Assembly (NCBI GenBank): GCA_030068145.1
Contig: JAPJBO010000092.1
Location: forward strand, 248,001 to 312,000
DNA: 64,000 nt
Direction of reading: 5' to 3'
From: Diplonema papillatum
Taxonomy: Eukaryota > Euglenozoa > Diplonemea > Diplonemida > Diplonemidae
Shown: positions 19,645 through 30,130 of the stretch, one piece after another
How the letters are laid out: each line of letters opens with the position of its first letter
Position numbering within the stretch: position 1 is the first letter of the stretch
Translations under genes and position numbers: made by a program
Notes under the pieces: model-generated
Told to the model about the DNA's origin: nothing
The model's database searches: none
Seen by the model: the letters and a program-made list of their open reading frames with translations, nothing else

Positions 19645-20778
19645 TCAGCAAGGAAAGAAAGGCGCGTTCGGGATCACGAAGTCCGACGGAAGTTCGTGCG
19701 GCACGTGGACGTGCATCATCGAAAAGGTGGTCAAGAAAGACTCGAGGTCGGCTGAGTGCTGCTTTGCCCGCGCAAGCTTTTTGAACGTCGAATCGAAGTC
19801 GGTCGAGTCCAGCACCAGCAGCAGGACAGGGCCGTCGACCTGCTCGTCAGGCCTCGCGAACGGGTGAGAGGGATACGCTGCGGCAACAGCGTATGTCACC
19901 TCCCCAGCGCAGTTGTCGGCAAAGAACGCACCAAAGACGTCGGACACTTCTTTCACGAGGAGGTCAAGCGGGCAGTCGTTGAGCAAGCACCAGAGGTGCT
20001 GCTGAGGAATGGTGAACTGCGTCACCGACATCGGGTTCACCACGACCTGCAGCCGGCGGGCTATGGCAGGGTCGTCCGCCTTGCAGGCCAAGTCAAAGCA
20101 ATCTCGGGCGAGCTGCCAAGTCCCCGTGAGCGACGAGGTGAGAGGGAAGACTTCTCCGTTCTTAACGGCTATGAGGTCGCCGGCTTCCTCTTCAATCCCT
20201 TTATCGTCGGAAGCCGAAGCGACCTCCTCTGATGAGTCTCCACCCGCCAAGGTGCTAGGCTCGCGGGCAGGAGGCCTGACGACAACGTTGTCGACAGAAT
20301 CCCTCAACTGCGCCGCGTACCCCTCCCCGAATGCGCCGACGTAGCCCATGGAAGTGAACAGACAGAGCGCTCCGCGCGCACTGCCCACGTCGAACAACTG
20401 CGCGTCGCATCCTTCCCCGTCGCCGGTAGTCAGCATCAGCAGCTCCCCCCGCAGCAGGCTGTCGTACACGTCCAGCCGCTTCCGAAACGGATCCCTTATC
20501 GGATCGGCCCCAACCTCGTCTCGGCCTACTTCGAGCCGTTGCAACCGCCCCGACTTCTTCGCGTCTATCCGGTCGTTGTGTTGTCTCTGGAGCTCGAGCC
20601 AATCTTCGATCCTCTTCTCGACGCCCGCGTTGGTCGGCGGTTCGTATTGCGTGTACGCACCGCCGCCATGCAACCCATGGTCCACCGGCAGTGTCGCCGA
20701 CCCTTTCACCTTCAGCTTACCCGCCAGCGCAGCCCCCAGGCGGACCTTGGCGAGCAGTCGCTGCGTGCCAAGGAACAT
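19645..20778 (-). CDS. SseB-like protein
   Basis: The intronless frame encodes 377 residues. Residues about 105-165 fit the SseB N-terminal domain pattern (YDSLLRGELLMLTT, then LCLFTSMGYVGAF), and the later VVVNPMSVTQFTIPQQHLW and ending DFVIPNAPFFP fit the middle and C-terminal parts of SseB-type proteins. An acidic, Ser-rich insertion occupies about 175-205. SseB proteins are mainly bacterial and their biochemical role is unclear (enhanced serine sensitivity, translocation-associated). The N-terminus MFLGTQRLLAKVRLGAALAG is basic and amphipathic and could be a mitochondrial presequence. The assignment rests on motif impression only. Confidence 0.6.
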   Translation of the reverse strand: MFLGTQRLLAKVRLGAALAGKLKVKGSATLPVDHGLHGGGAYTQYEPPTNAGVEKRIEDWLELQRQHNDRIDAKKSGRLQRLEVGRDEVGADPIRDPFRKRLDVYDSLLRGELLMLTTGDGEGCDAQLFDVGSARGALCLFTSMGYVGAFGEGYAAQLRDSVDNVVVRPPAREPSTLAGGDSSEEVASASDDKGIEEEAGDLIAVKNGEVFPLTSSLTGTWQLARDCFDLACKADDPAIARRLQVVVNPMSVTQFTIPQQHLWCLLNDCPLDLLVKEVSDVFGAFFADNCAGEVTYAVAAAYPSHPFARPDEQVDGPVLLLVLDSTDFDSTFKKLARAKQHSADLESFLTTFSMMHVHVPHELPSDFVIPNAPFFPC

Positions 20779-21886
20779 CGTTCTCTTCTTTCCAGCTTAC
20801 CCCTACCCCCCACCCGGGGGGATAGGTGCCTCTGCCGACCGATGGGAGAATGGCACGGGGAATGCCGCGCACTCTTCTTCGAGAGTACTAAAGATGGCAA
20901 GCATCGTGGATCCCTATTCTGGCAACAGAAACCTCAGCATCCGGAATCAGCATCGGAAAAAGAAAAACACAAACTGCAGAGCTGACCGCGGTATGGATAA
21001 GCACTTCTGTGAAAGTGCCAACGCTGCCACGAGTCCCTTCGTTTGATGTTCGCAATTTGTTGCACCTGCGCCTGGAAAGGGGAAGAAACGAGTACGAAAC
21101 TGTTTACTTTGAGCAACAGAAACGAAATCCTCCGTTGCACACGACAAAGATTTGAATTGAGACTCGGGGTCTGGAGCAGGATACAGAAGTACACGACTTG
21201 GACTTGGTGCATCGTGGCGCCGGATGCGAGGAAAGAAAGGGAACGCGCGTTTGCTTGACTTGGCTTGTCCGGTCCACAGGGTGTCGGATCCCAAGGTTGT
21301 CTCTCTGCGAGTGGTAAGGAGCAAGCTTTGGAGAGAAAAGCCCTGTTTTTGCAGGACCCCGAACGACAGAAATACTCGAGGGGCTGCCTTGTGCTTACTT
21401 CGAAGGAGGCTAGAAGGGGAGAAACAATACAACTACAAAGTGGGTCGTTTTTGTTGAACGCTTACGCCCGCCACCCACCCAGATTCACCTGTGTTTCGTG
21501 GGCTACAGCACATTTACCTCCTTTGATCTTTTGCAGTTGGCAGCCTCCTCAAGTATTTCCTACAAAGCAGGCGCATACAAAAAAAAACATTCTGCGGTGG
21601 GAGAACCGCTGTGGACCAAGCAAGCTCGACGATGGAAGACAAGAAAGGCGTCATGTCGTGGCGGTTAGTCAACGTCAAACTCGTCGTCGACGGCGAGACA
21701 CAACGACGATCTGACGAGCAATCACTGGGACCTTCCCCAGCTTGAACGACGACTGTGCCAGTGCACCAAGGAGGCCGCATGACCTCACCTGAAGAGCACC
21801 AATCGTCATTTGCTTCTCCGCGCTTCCACCCATCTTTGCACGGCCAGCTGACTGGCACACTTTTTAACTCTTTATCACCTTGGACG

Positions 21887-22014
21887 AAGCTTCGGATACC
21901 AAGTTCCGCGAAGGACAGAAGCTTCGGATACCAAGTTCCGCGAAGGACAGAAGCTTCGGATACCAAGTTCCGCGAAGGACAGAAGCTTCGGATACCAAGT
22001 TCCGCGAAGGACAG
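21887..22014. repeat. 32-bp tandem repeat, 4 copies
   Basis: The unit beginning AAGCTTCGGATACCAAGTTC starts at 21887, 21919, 21951 and 21983 and is identical in all four copies, so the expansion is recent. Confidence 0.95.
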
Positions 22015-22125
22015 AAGCCTGTTCATAAACTCAAAGTTGCCGGCCCGGCGGGGGGCGTCTTTTCCCATTAACGACGTTCGATGCCCTGCGGCGGCCTGCC
22101 TGCCACGAGGGTGCGGGCCTCATAT

Positions 22126-22185
22126 TGCCGGGGGAAAATCTTAGTTTCGTGTTCAGGCGCTACTTGCCTCTCATTGCCGGGGGAG
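22126..22185 (+). repeat. Palindrome-family dispersed repeat, 5' part
   Basis: GGGGGAAAATCTTAGTTT followed by a degenerate TTCAGGCGCT...TGCCTCTCAT block matches the front half of the element seen in full at 35525-35605. The palindromic core is missing. Confidence 0.6.
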
Positions 22186-22818
22186 GGGGATCAGGCTGGT
22201 TCACACCCGACCTTGCCACTTGGTGAACCGAGGAGTGCTGCCGAACGAGCTGTAAGTGGTTAATTGCTTTCGGCGTAGACTACGCAAAAAAGACAGGCGC
22301 TTCGTTTTGCTTGTGCGTGCCGGTTGTTTTTTCCACTTGTATTTACCCTGTGTATATTCAGGTAAAGGAATTCTGATCAACCACCAAAACACGCTGCCTA
22401 CGTCTTTTAGCCTGCACAATACATTGAAGGGCAACCCGCAAGATTGTTAGCACTAAAATAATGGTGCCTTCTGTTTGCGCACAAACGGACGCCTGCTTTG
22501 GTAAGCAGGCATAGTACACTGCCAACTTACTAAACTGTGGAAGTACCACTACCACGAAATGCGTTGGTAAAAGCTAAGAAATAGACTGAAGCCGGGCCGC
22601 TACTGCATGTGATGATTTGCGCTGATTGGTAACTGCTTGCTCTTGATTGGGCCTTGCACAAGCACAACTGGCTGTAGTGGATGGTAGACACAGTTCCAGA
22701 TGGCACGAAGAAGCCTACCGCGCCCATTCTTCCTGTCCTGCTTAGCGTTGAGCACGCGGTCGGTGAAATCCTTCACCAACTGCTTCGTGCGCCCCGTCTC
22801 CGCAGGGTACTCCCTTCC

Positions 22819-24717
22819 TCACTGAGGTGTGATTAATTGTCGCGTTTTTAATTCTGGCGGACAGGCAAATCCAGAACTAAAAACGCCAGAATTACCGTCT
22901 ATCCTGTAGCTCTCCCGCAACAACAAGCTGGGAGAGGCGTGAGCATACCTCGAGAAGCCGGGTTGGCCCTTTTTGAGCTTGTCGAGCTTGCCGAGTGAGG
23001 CGACGCTATCGTAAAGTGTGTCGCCCGTGGGCTTCGGTTGGTGGCCCATGCGGGCCGTGCCTGAAGACATGAGGCCTTTGCCGGGCAACGCTTTGCCGAA
23101 GGTGGAGTTGTACGCTTTGCGCGAAGGGCCTGGGGAGGTGGGTCGCCACTGGCCGGGGGTGTCGTCCAGCCGTGTGACTTCCGGGTACGGCATGCCCGCG
23201 GTGCCTGTGTAATCTCCGGCGTCGGGGTCTTCGAACCATCGCCCAAGCAGGTCGCTGTGGGAGAACACCCAGCCGATGGCGGAGTCACCGTCGTTCAATC
23301 TCCACCTGCCGTCTTGCGTCCGGTACAGAACCGCGCCGCCTGCTTCCTTCTTGTACCGCTGGGTGACTCCCGCTTTCTCGTCGGACGGCCATTTGTGGAC
23401 GCGCCGGTACCTGCCGTTCAAGTTGGTCTTCAGCCCCTGCCGCTGCACGTTCGAGACCATGACGGCGACGGGGTACTGCCGCGCCGCCGCCGCCGCCCCG
23501 CCGCCGTTCTGCCGGCCGGCCGGCTGCGACGAGGATCGCAGCAGCGGGTGCAGCGGCTTCGAACCGGACCTCGAGATCGACCGCGTGCCCGACCTGCGGC
23601 CCCGCGCGTTGCTCGGCGGCGTGTGCGACCGGTTGTGCCGCGCGGAGCCGTGCTGCTGCCAGGGGCCCGACGCCCCCATCGACCGCCCCGGGTCCGTTTG
23701 GTTGAGGTACGCCGCGTCGCCTTCGTGGTAGCGGCCGGCGAACTGGCCCGAGCTCGCGCGGCTTGCCCGCTCCCGCTGGGGCGAGTCGGGCCGGTGCTTG
23801 CAGAACGCGGAGCACGGCTCGTCGATAGAGTGGTCGTGCCCCGCCGCCGCCGCCGCCGGAACAACCTCCATCATGTCCTGCCGCACGGCCGCCTCCGCCG
23901 CTTCCTGCCGGGTGCGATGCGGGGAGCCGGACACGTTCACCCTAGGCTCGACGCCGCCGTACGCTCCCGACATCAGCACTTCGCCGACGGGCTGCAGCTC
24001 CCTCTCGTGGGCTTCCTGGCTGAGGCGGTGCGCGGCTTGCATGGCGAGAGTGTCCGGGTGCTGGGCGTATGACGACATGGGGGTTGCAAAGGGTGCAATC
24101 GGGTCCAAGGTGCGGAGGTAATCCGCTATCCACTGGACAGTTCCCGGCTCGACGGAGTGCAGCCACGTCATGAACCGGTGGGACGTGATCCGATTATCCG
24201 CGGAGCACACGGGGACTAAAGGGTGTAAAGGGTTGCGGAAGACGTCTCTCGCCACGTCCGGCTGGTGCCGGAACACGTGGAGGACTTCGGGTTCCGTTAC
24301 GAAGGACGCGGGCTGGCTGCCTGCGCGGATGGAGATCTCCGCGAACAGAGCGTCGGAGTCCATGACGAGTGACCCGGTCGGCGGTCCGAAAGCGAGCCTC
24401 ACGCTGCCGTACGGGGGCGCCGGGCTGAGGTGGGGCCTCGCGGCGCTGAGCCCGAAGTCGAGACCGGCATCCAGCGGGCCCAGCTGCGCGAGGCTGTCGG
24501 GGCGGTCGTCCCGCGGCGGCGAAGGCGACACGTCCTTCCGCATCGGCCTCACCTCCTCCGGCCGCAGCCCGGCGGCGAACGTGCCGTCGTTCCAGCTCGC
24601 GTCGAGGGTTCCGTTTGCGTTGATGCACCGCACCGTCGCCCGGTACCAGCCCGACCCGTACGACACTTCGACCTCCTGCCCCGGCCGGTACCTTTCTATG
24701 GGCTCCGCGAACTGCAT
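22819..24717 (-). CDS. Tudor/SH3-like domain protein with C-terminal NGRY...DGRW domain
   Basis: Starting at the ATG 24715-24717 the protein has 632 residues. Residues 8-58 form a small beta-barrel domain of the Tudor/SH3-like kind (GQEVEVSYGSGWYRATV, then WNDGTFAAGLRPEEVRP), which could bind modified peptides or act as a protein-protein module. Residues about 60-415 are mostly Pro, Ala, Ser and Arg-rich. Residues about 417-497 hold a second domain (LNGRYRRV, AVLYRTQDGRWRLNDG, GWVFS) resembling a repeat found in many protist proteins that alternates NGxY and LYxxxDGxW motifs. The last about 28 codons overlap an AT-rich hairpin (22850-22895) and may be altered or read past a splice site. An in-frame extension to 24876 exists but begins without ATG. 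Cellular role unknown. Confidence 0.8.
   Translation of the reverse strand: MQFAEPIERYRPGQEVEVSYGSGWYRATVRCINANGTLDASWNDGTFAAGLRPEEVRPMRKDVSPSPPRDDRPDSLAQLGPLDAGLDFGLSAARPHLSPAPPYGSVRLAFGPPTGSLVMDSDALFAEISIRAGSQPASFVTEPEVLHVFRHQPDVARDVFRNPLHPLVPVCSADNRITSHRFMTWLHSVEPGTVQWIADYLRTLDPIAPFATPMSSYAQHPDTLAMQAAHRLSQEAHERELQPVGEVLMSGAYGGVEPRVNVSGSPHRTRQEAAEAAVRQDMMEVVPAAAAAGHDHSIDEPCSAFCKHRPDSPQRERASRASSGQFAGRYHEGDAAYLNQTDPGRSMGASGPWQQHGSARHNRSHTPPSNARGRRSGTRSISRSGSKPLHPLLRSSSQPAGRQNGGGAAAAARQYPVAVMVSNVQRQGLKTNLNGRYRRVHKWPSDEKAGVTQRYKKEAGGAVLYRTQDGRWRLNDGDSAIGWVFSHSDLLGRWFEDPDAGDYTGTAGMPYPEVTRLDDTPGQWRPTSPGPSRKAYNSTFGKALPGKGLMSSGTARMGHQPKPTGDTLYDSVASLGKLDKLKKGQPGFSRYAHASPSLLLRESYRIDGNSGVFSSGFACPPELKTRQLITPQ
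22850..22895. repeat. Small hairpin at a gene's 3' end
   Basis: GCGTTTTTAATTCTGG is mirrored by CCAGAACTAAAAACGC. It lies inside the last codons of the Tudor-like gene, so either the C-terminus was acquired from an inserted element or coding ends differently. Confidence 0.6.
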
Positions 24718-24892
24718 CCCGGGCGAAGGATCCTTCTTTTCTTTATATCGCTTCTTCTCTCCTCTCCCACACCCCGTCGCCGACCGCCTCCACCCCCCCT
24801 TTACAATTGCGTTGTGGGTACTAAAAATTAGTGGTTGGCAGCGTACTTGGTACGAAAACGCCTCGAAACTCCGCACTGCGTAGTTCCTGCGT

Positions 24893-25165
24893 ATAAGTCG
24901 ATCTTAGAGTGCGTGAGCCCCTCCGAAGAAAGGTCTATCGCACGAGTTCCAGGCCACTTAGCCCGGGTCTCTGGGTCGCGTCCCCCTCCTTCTCTTGGTC
25001 GTCTGATCTTGCGTCTTGTTGCGCAGTTTGTGCGCATAAGTCGATCTTTGAGTGCGTGAGCCCCTCTGAAGAAAGGTCCATCACACTAGTTCCAAGCTAC
25101 TTAGCCCGGGTCTCTGGGTCGCGTCCCCCTCCTTCTTTTGGTCGCCTGGTCTTGCGTCTTGTTGA
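24893..25165. repeat. 143-bp tandem duplication
   Basis: The blocks starting ATAAGTCGATCTT begin at 24893 and 25036 and remain alignable through TAGCCCGGGTCTCTGGGTCG to CTTGCGTCTTGTTG. The two copies show roughly 10% divergence by eye. Confidence 0.85.
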
Positions 25166-26240
25166 TCCGTCCGGGCTGGGGGCTTCGCGCTTCCCCTTCG
25201 TCTTGCATCACCTCGTCTCCACTCCCTGCCTCACGGGCTCCTACGTTTTGTGCCACCTGCGACGCGGGTCGCTTTACTGCTTTTCTGCGCGACGGCTGCT
25301 CTGTACTCGTTGCCTTATCCGCGATTGCCGCTTCTCGTACCGACCGCGCCTGCCTTTCCTGTTCTGCCTTTCGCCTCTGTGGTCCGTCGGCCGCCTCAGC
25401 TCGGGCGTCCTGCTGTGCTGTCTGGATCTCCTCGTCTTCCTTCTTACGTTGCTTGGCACTCCGTGCTGCCCGCGCCGCTTGCGGCGCGGGCCTCTTCAGA
25501 GCCGGTCGTCCTCGTGCGCGCTGTTCCGCCTTCGTATCCTGGTTCGCGCCCTCTGCCTCCGGCGCACCTCGTGGCACTTCCTTGCCCTGGGCGGTGTTCC
25601 TCTTCGAGCTCCTCCCTCCTCGTCCCGCCTGATTCTCCTGTTCCGCTAAGGTGAACCACTTCTGGGCCCGTCGCCCTTTCCTCGTCCGATGGGTACCACT
25701 TTTTGAAATCGAATTTTCCTAGTCTCTCCCCGTCTTCCCTGCGCTCTGCTTGTACCTTTCTGTGTTCTGCCTTCGTGACACCTTTCCTCGTGCGCAGTTT
25801 GTGCGGGTTTGTGAAACGGCGAGGGCTGGCCACCAGCTGCAGATGTGGTGTATAAAAATGTAGCCTTACCCCGTAGTGCGGAGGGGTACCAATACTACAT
25901 GAAACTTGCCGAAGCAGATGAGTTCCGTCATCGACCAACGTTAGGCTTATGCTGGGGATGGGCATCGATCAAGTTTTGTCGGTTCCAAGGGGGGCTATGT
26001 GTTGGGCTTCGATGACACCGCAGCAAAGGTGGTTCGGACTGTCAACAACGCCGGAGGCAAGTATGTGCATCTGAGCCGGAAGGCGAATTTTGCGGGCATG
26101 AAAAGCCGTCCTAGCGGCGATGGCTGTTCTGGAAGGCGAAGCCCACGGCCCTCAACGGAATTAGTGACAGTGTGGCACTGGCGACGATCGAGATTTCTGG
26201 CAGGATGCACACGGCTTCACCCAGTGCGGGCTGACGCGGG

Positions 26241-26312
26241 GCTCGCTTGAAGAGAGACGGCGCAGCTCGCTTGAAGAGAGACGGCGCAGCTCGCTTGAAG
26301 AGAGACGGCGCA
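26241..26312. repeat. 24-bp tandem repeat, 3 copies
   Basis: The unit beginning GCTCGCTTGAAGAGAGACGG starts at 26241, 26265 and 26289 with no differences. Confidence 0.95.
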
Positions 26313-26888
26313 GCTCCCCCGTGGATCGGCAAAACATGCGAAGAAAAAAGCTGACGACGAAGGGTGAGAACAAAACTTTGAGAGGCCGCGACCGATGGTC
26401 GGCCCTTGTTTTGGTTCTTACTACGGTTACTGGTTCTCGTTCTCTATGCCGGCTGTCGACGACGTGTTCGTCGGGTTGAAGGCCTGGAATACTGAACGGG
26501 GCTGTGGCCACGTGCGACGAGCGATTGAACCCGTCGCCGCACGACGAAATAAGCTTCCGTCCGGGAAGTCACCCTGCGGTTCGCGTTGCTTCTGTAAAGC
26601 TGGCGGATGTTACTAGAAAATGACTGATTGCTTGGAGAGTGCCTATCTGCGGCGGCGTAAAAACCGGCGTTCGTTGTCTCAGAAGAGTGGAATCGACGAC
26701 AGCCCCGGGGTCCGCGGTGGCCACTTGCCATCCGCCTGGCTCCACTGCTCCACGTGCTGGAGAACTTCCTGATAGCTCGGGCGCGGGGCAGGGAGTGAGA
26801 GCCGGTCGGGAAGCCGTCCTGCCCGCCCCTCCCAGTAGGCCGCGACCCATTCACTGGAAGATGTGGGGGGGGTGACGGGAACAACCAC

Positions 26889-26966
26889 GGGAGCCGAGGG
26901 TAGCACCCGAGAGCGCCACTCACAGCACCTTCAATCTGAGCCCAGACCTGACCCGCACTGACAATC
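26889..26966. repeat. 78-bp dispersed repeat, copy 1
   Basis: From GGAGCCGAGGGTAGCACCCG to CTGACCCGCACTGACAATC it is nearly identical (about 2 changes) to 53721-53797, 27 kb away and in the same orientation. Both copies keep one open minus-strand frame (SAGQVWAQIEGAVSGALGCY). Confidence 0.85.
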
Positions 26967-27436
26967 CCGCATGTGTCCTCCCCTGTGTGTTTCTGGGTCG
27001 GGTCTTGTTCGCGTTGTTCTTTCCTCGGCGGTTGTGCGTCGTCAGGTTCGTCCTGTGCACTGGGAGCTACGTTCCTATCCACGTATTGAGCAAGCTTCTA
27101 CCCTCATGACTTCGGTTCCCGCTGAGCGGTCCCCAATCCTAATGAGAACCCACGAGCCATCTGGCTAGTCCACAACCCTGTGAACGACCTACAAACGAGC
27201 CTTGTGCGCACGTGTGCATGTTGATGCTGCCAGCCGTCTTTTTCATGGGTAACAACCGCGGTTGTCGTCATCAGAAATTGCAGCAAAAACACATCTCAAG
27301 TGAAGGGTCGGCCCCACGACCGGAATAGGGGATGACTACGAGCCGGTTCTGCGAGCTCTCGGGTGGATGCTCTGCCGCCGCGAAAAAAAGGAGCTGCGCC
27401 TTCCGGACCGCCGCCCATCTTCTCGCCCTCGGGCCC

Positions 27437-29981
27437 CTAGAAGATGACGACCTGCTCGAGGTGCCTCTGCAACTGGGCGAGGCACATGCGGCGGTTGCTG
27501 TCCCGAAAGGGCGGAAGCGACGAGCGGAACAGCCCGTCGCTGCACGAGGAGATGAGCTTCCATTCCGGACGGAAGGCGACGCAGGTCGCCGGCGTCGGCA
27601 GCGCGACCACCGGCAGCGGGAAGGGCGAGAAGCTGCCGTCGTTGAGCGGGCGCACGACTTCGCCGGTGACGCCTGCGACCATGCCGCTCTTGTACTTGTC
27701 CGCCCACCGCACGATTGCGACGCCCTGCCGCGCCGGGACGCAGAAGGATTCCAACTCGGCAATGTACGCGGCCCGCAGCGACTCGCCCAGGCACACGGGG
27801 GCCGGCGGCGGCTGCGGCTCGTCGTCCGCGGGCGGGTCGACCTGCGGCTCCTGCTGCCAGTACGACCGCTTGAACACCCCCTTCACCACGTCGACCTCGA
27901 AGAGCGCCCCGCTCTGCGTCAAGCACACCACCGCGTTGCTGCAGTGCGACGGCGAGGGCAAGATGTCCGCCAGTGGACTTTCCAAGCTCTGCGGACCGAG
28001 GAGGTACGGGTCGCCGTCATCGTCCACGAGCGCCGCCTCGCTGCAGGCCACCGATGCCAGCGCTCCGTCTCGCAGACACCTGGGGGGCATTGTTGGTCGG
28101 TACTGCATTAGTCTCTCAAGATTGCGGTTGTTGCCCTACAGCAATTTGTTCACTTCTAAAAAAGACGCCGGCGGCGTGTTTAGCGTAAGAGAACTCGCTT
28201 GAGAATCCGGGATATATATTTTTTAGAATCTCCGGGTGACCTTCGTCCGAGGGAGTTGTTGTAAAGCAAAAAATGCACGAGTGAGTTCTTGAAAAGCAAA
28301 AATGCACTGGCCAAAGTCGAAAACTTCCTTGACAGTGCGCGTGTACTTTCGTGTACACTATATTTGCTTGTTTTGGTGGCTGATCAAGAATGCTGGCCTC
28401 TCATGCCCGTTCGGAGCTCAGCGCAGACCCGAGTAAAGTTTAATGTTTAGGCAGGACACTGCCTAAACATCTCATGCATGTTTGATGCTAGCATCAAGTC
28501 TTCTTCTAAGAACGTGTAAGATAGAAAGGGGAAAAGGGTCGCAGAGTGTAAGACTCCGCAGGTCGTGTATGAAACCTTGAGGGACTGGTCCTCTTTGTTA
28601 TTTTTCACCGCGTGCACCTCGTTCTTTAACGCAGACCATCCAGACTTAGAGCTCATCAGTGGGTCCTTTAATGTTTAGGCAGAGCACTGCCTCTCATGCA
28701 TGGTTGATGCTAGCATCAAGTCTTCTTCGAGGAAGATGTCGTCTAGGAAGGGGATGCAAAATAGAAAGTGGTAAAAAGGGGAGTGTGCAGCGCCCAAAGT
28801 GGGGTATGAAACCTTGAGGGACTTGCCCCCTGTGTTTTTTCACCGCGGTGTTGTGTGACCTCGTTCTTCGTCTCATGTTTCGCTCTTGAACGCAGACCAA
28901 TCCAGAGCTTGAGCTCATCAGTGGGTCCTTTGGTGGAGGGGGGCAGGTAATACCTCGTGTCGTAGAGCGCAACTTCCTTGTCGCTCCTCGCCGTGAATAA
29001 AGACGTGCCCGACAGGCAGACGCCGACCAACGGCAGGTTGACGGCCGCGTTTCTGCGGGCCCCCGTGGGCACCGCGCCGCGATCGGACTTGATCCGCTTC
29101 GGCGCTGAGAACAGCGAAAGCCTCGAGGCTGCGAGCGAGCGCTTGGAGGACGAAGTGGGCAGGTTGTCGACGGAGAGGCTTTTGGACTGGCCGGACACGA
29201 CGGCCACGGGCGTGGTGCCAGTCCGCGTGTCCCACATGTACAGGCTGCCGTCCTTCGACGACGCGAGCACGACACACGCAGATCCCGACTGGTGCGACTG
29301 CTCGACGACTCGTGTGACACCCCTTGTGGGTCCCGTCAGTGTCGTCACCGGCCGTACCTCCGCCTCTTCACACTCCTCGAGATCGACGAGCCACACGTTG
29401 GGCTCCGTGCAGAATGCGAACAGGCCCATCGAGTCGTTGGCTGCCTTTAGGCTCCACCTCGCATCCGACAGCGACTTCTTGAAGCACCCGTCGAACACGG
29501 ACTCGGCCCCGTCTGCCAGCAGCGCCGACTTGTCCCTCGCGACGAGCAGCAGCCTGCCGTACCGGTCGAACTCCATCGCCTTCGCGCCGCCCGCCTTCGG
29601 CAGGAAGCTGGTCGACGTCCCGGCCCACCCCGAATCCTGCATCTGCGCCTGGATGAGGCCCGACAGCGCTTCCGTGCGGAGCGACGCTTTGGTCCGCCCT
29701 GGCGGACGTCGCCCGGTCCTGCAGCAGTCTCGGTACGCGCGCATCGCGCTGCTCGGCCGCCTCCGGAGTGGCGGCGGCGGCGTGCACGCAGGGCTCGCCG
29801 ACGCCGCGCCCGGCAGGAGCAGCCCCGCGCCGCTGGCGTCGTGCGGCGGAGCACCCGGCCGCGGTGCCTTTTCCGCGGCCTCTTCGTCGGAAGCGTCTTC
29901 GTCGCTTTCGGTGCGCTCCCGGCGCGCCGTTCGCGTGCGCTTGACGAAGAACGCGTCGAGGGTGCTTTGCCTTCGCTTCAT
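27437..29981 (-). CDS. WD-repeat protein with N-terminal PCNA-interacting (PIP) box (2 exons)
   Basis: Exon 1 is 29981-28954 and exon 2 is 28079-27437, giving 556 residues. The donor is GTATTA, the acceptor CCCCCCAG, with phase 2 on both sides. The ATG at 29979-29981 starts MKRRQSTLDAFFVKR: residues 5-12 (QSTLDAFF) match the PIP consensus Q-x-x-L-x-x-F-F flanked by basic residues, so binding to the PCNA sliding clamp is predicted. An acidic and Pro-rich linker follows. From about 140 beta-propeller-like strands appear (AMEFDRYGRLLLVARD, VVLASSKDGSLYMWDTRTG, LFTARSDKEVALYDTR), continuing in exon 2 (AVVCLTQSGALFEVDV, TCVAFRPEWKLISSCSDGLF). Together they could make a propeller of about seven blades. 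WD proteins with PIP elements act at replication forks or as CUL4-DDB1 adaptors in other eukaryotes. If unspliced, exon 1 would run on to a stop at 28743 in repeat DNA. Confidence 0.75.
28080..28953 (-). other. Intron of the WD-repeat gene, tandem repeat-filled
   Basis: The 874-bp intron (GTATTA to CCCCCCAG) holds two tandem copies of a unit of about 235-255 bp (28436-28670 and 28671-28925). Each copy starts with the palindrome-bearing element and ends at CTCATCAGTGGGTCCTTT. The phase match and continuous propeller sequence across the junction are the evidence for splicing. Confidence 0.68.
28436..28925 (+). repeat. Palindrome-bearing repeat, two tandem copies
   Basis: Both copies begin TTTAATGTTTAGGCAG and contain the perfect palindrome TTGATGCTAGCATCAA (28482-28497 and 28704-28719), then TATGAAACCTTGAGGGACT, TTTTTCACCGCG and CTCATCAGTGGGTCCTTT. 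They are diverged with indels, so the duplication is not recent. In the first copy CAGGACACTGCCTAAACAT adds a second inverted pair (TTTAGGCAG with CTGCCTAAA). Confidence 0.85.
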
Positions 29982-30046
29982 CGCGTTTGTGTTGCCGACA
30001 ATCAACCGGGGTTGCACAGCCTCGTGTCTTTCGACGTTTCTTTGAT

Positions 30047-30130
30047 GTTCTTTTTTGTGGTTCCGACGATCCCGTGGGATGTACAGAATATGGTGTCTTT
30101 CCACCTTTTGTTTGTTTTCGTGGGTGGTGT
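30047..30130 (+). repeat. GATCCCGTG-module dispersed repeat
   Basis: GGTTCCGACGATCCCGTGGG, then ATGTACAGAATATGGTGTCT and CCACCTTTTGTTTG. Related copies are at 37538, 38382, 39180 and 40470, all in plus orientation. Confidence 0.75.

Larger units (their letters stand above)
20779..22818. other. Intergenic with tandem and dispersed repeats
   Basis: No gene is supported. A 32-bp tandem array lies at 21887-22014 and a palindrome-family 5' fragment at about 22126-22185. Confidence 0.5.
24718..27436. other. Intergenic, C/T-rich with tandem repeats
   Basis: About 24880-25760 is strongly pyrimidine-rich on the plus strand. Minus-strand open frames at 25101-25577 and 25444-25965 encode Lys, Arg, Glu and Ala-rich sequence, but start without ATG or overlap in different frames, so I do not call a gene. 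Tandem repeats lie at 24893-25165 and 26241-26312 and a dispersed 78-bp repeat at 26889-26966. Confidence 0.45.

Noticed and set aside
25101-25965. Lys/Arg/Glu-rich minus-strand protein upstream of the Tudor-like gene
   Set aside because: The two frames overlap in different phases, the shorter starts without ATG, and composition is explained by the pyrimidine-rich strand.
28743-28953. In-frame extension of the WD-gene exon 1
   Set aside because: It reads into repeat DNA past a good GTATTA donor; joining to 28079 gives a better, in-phase propeller protein.
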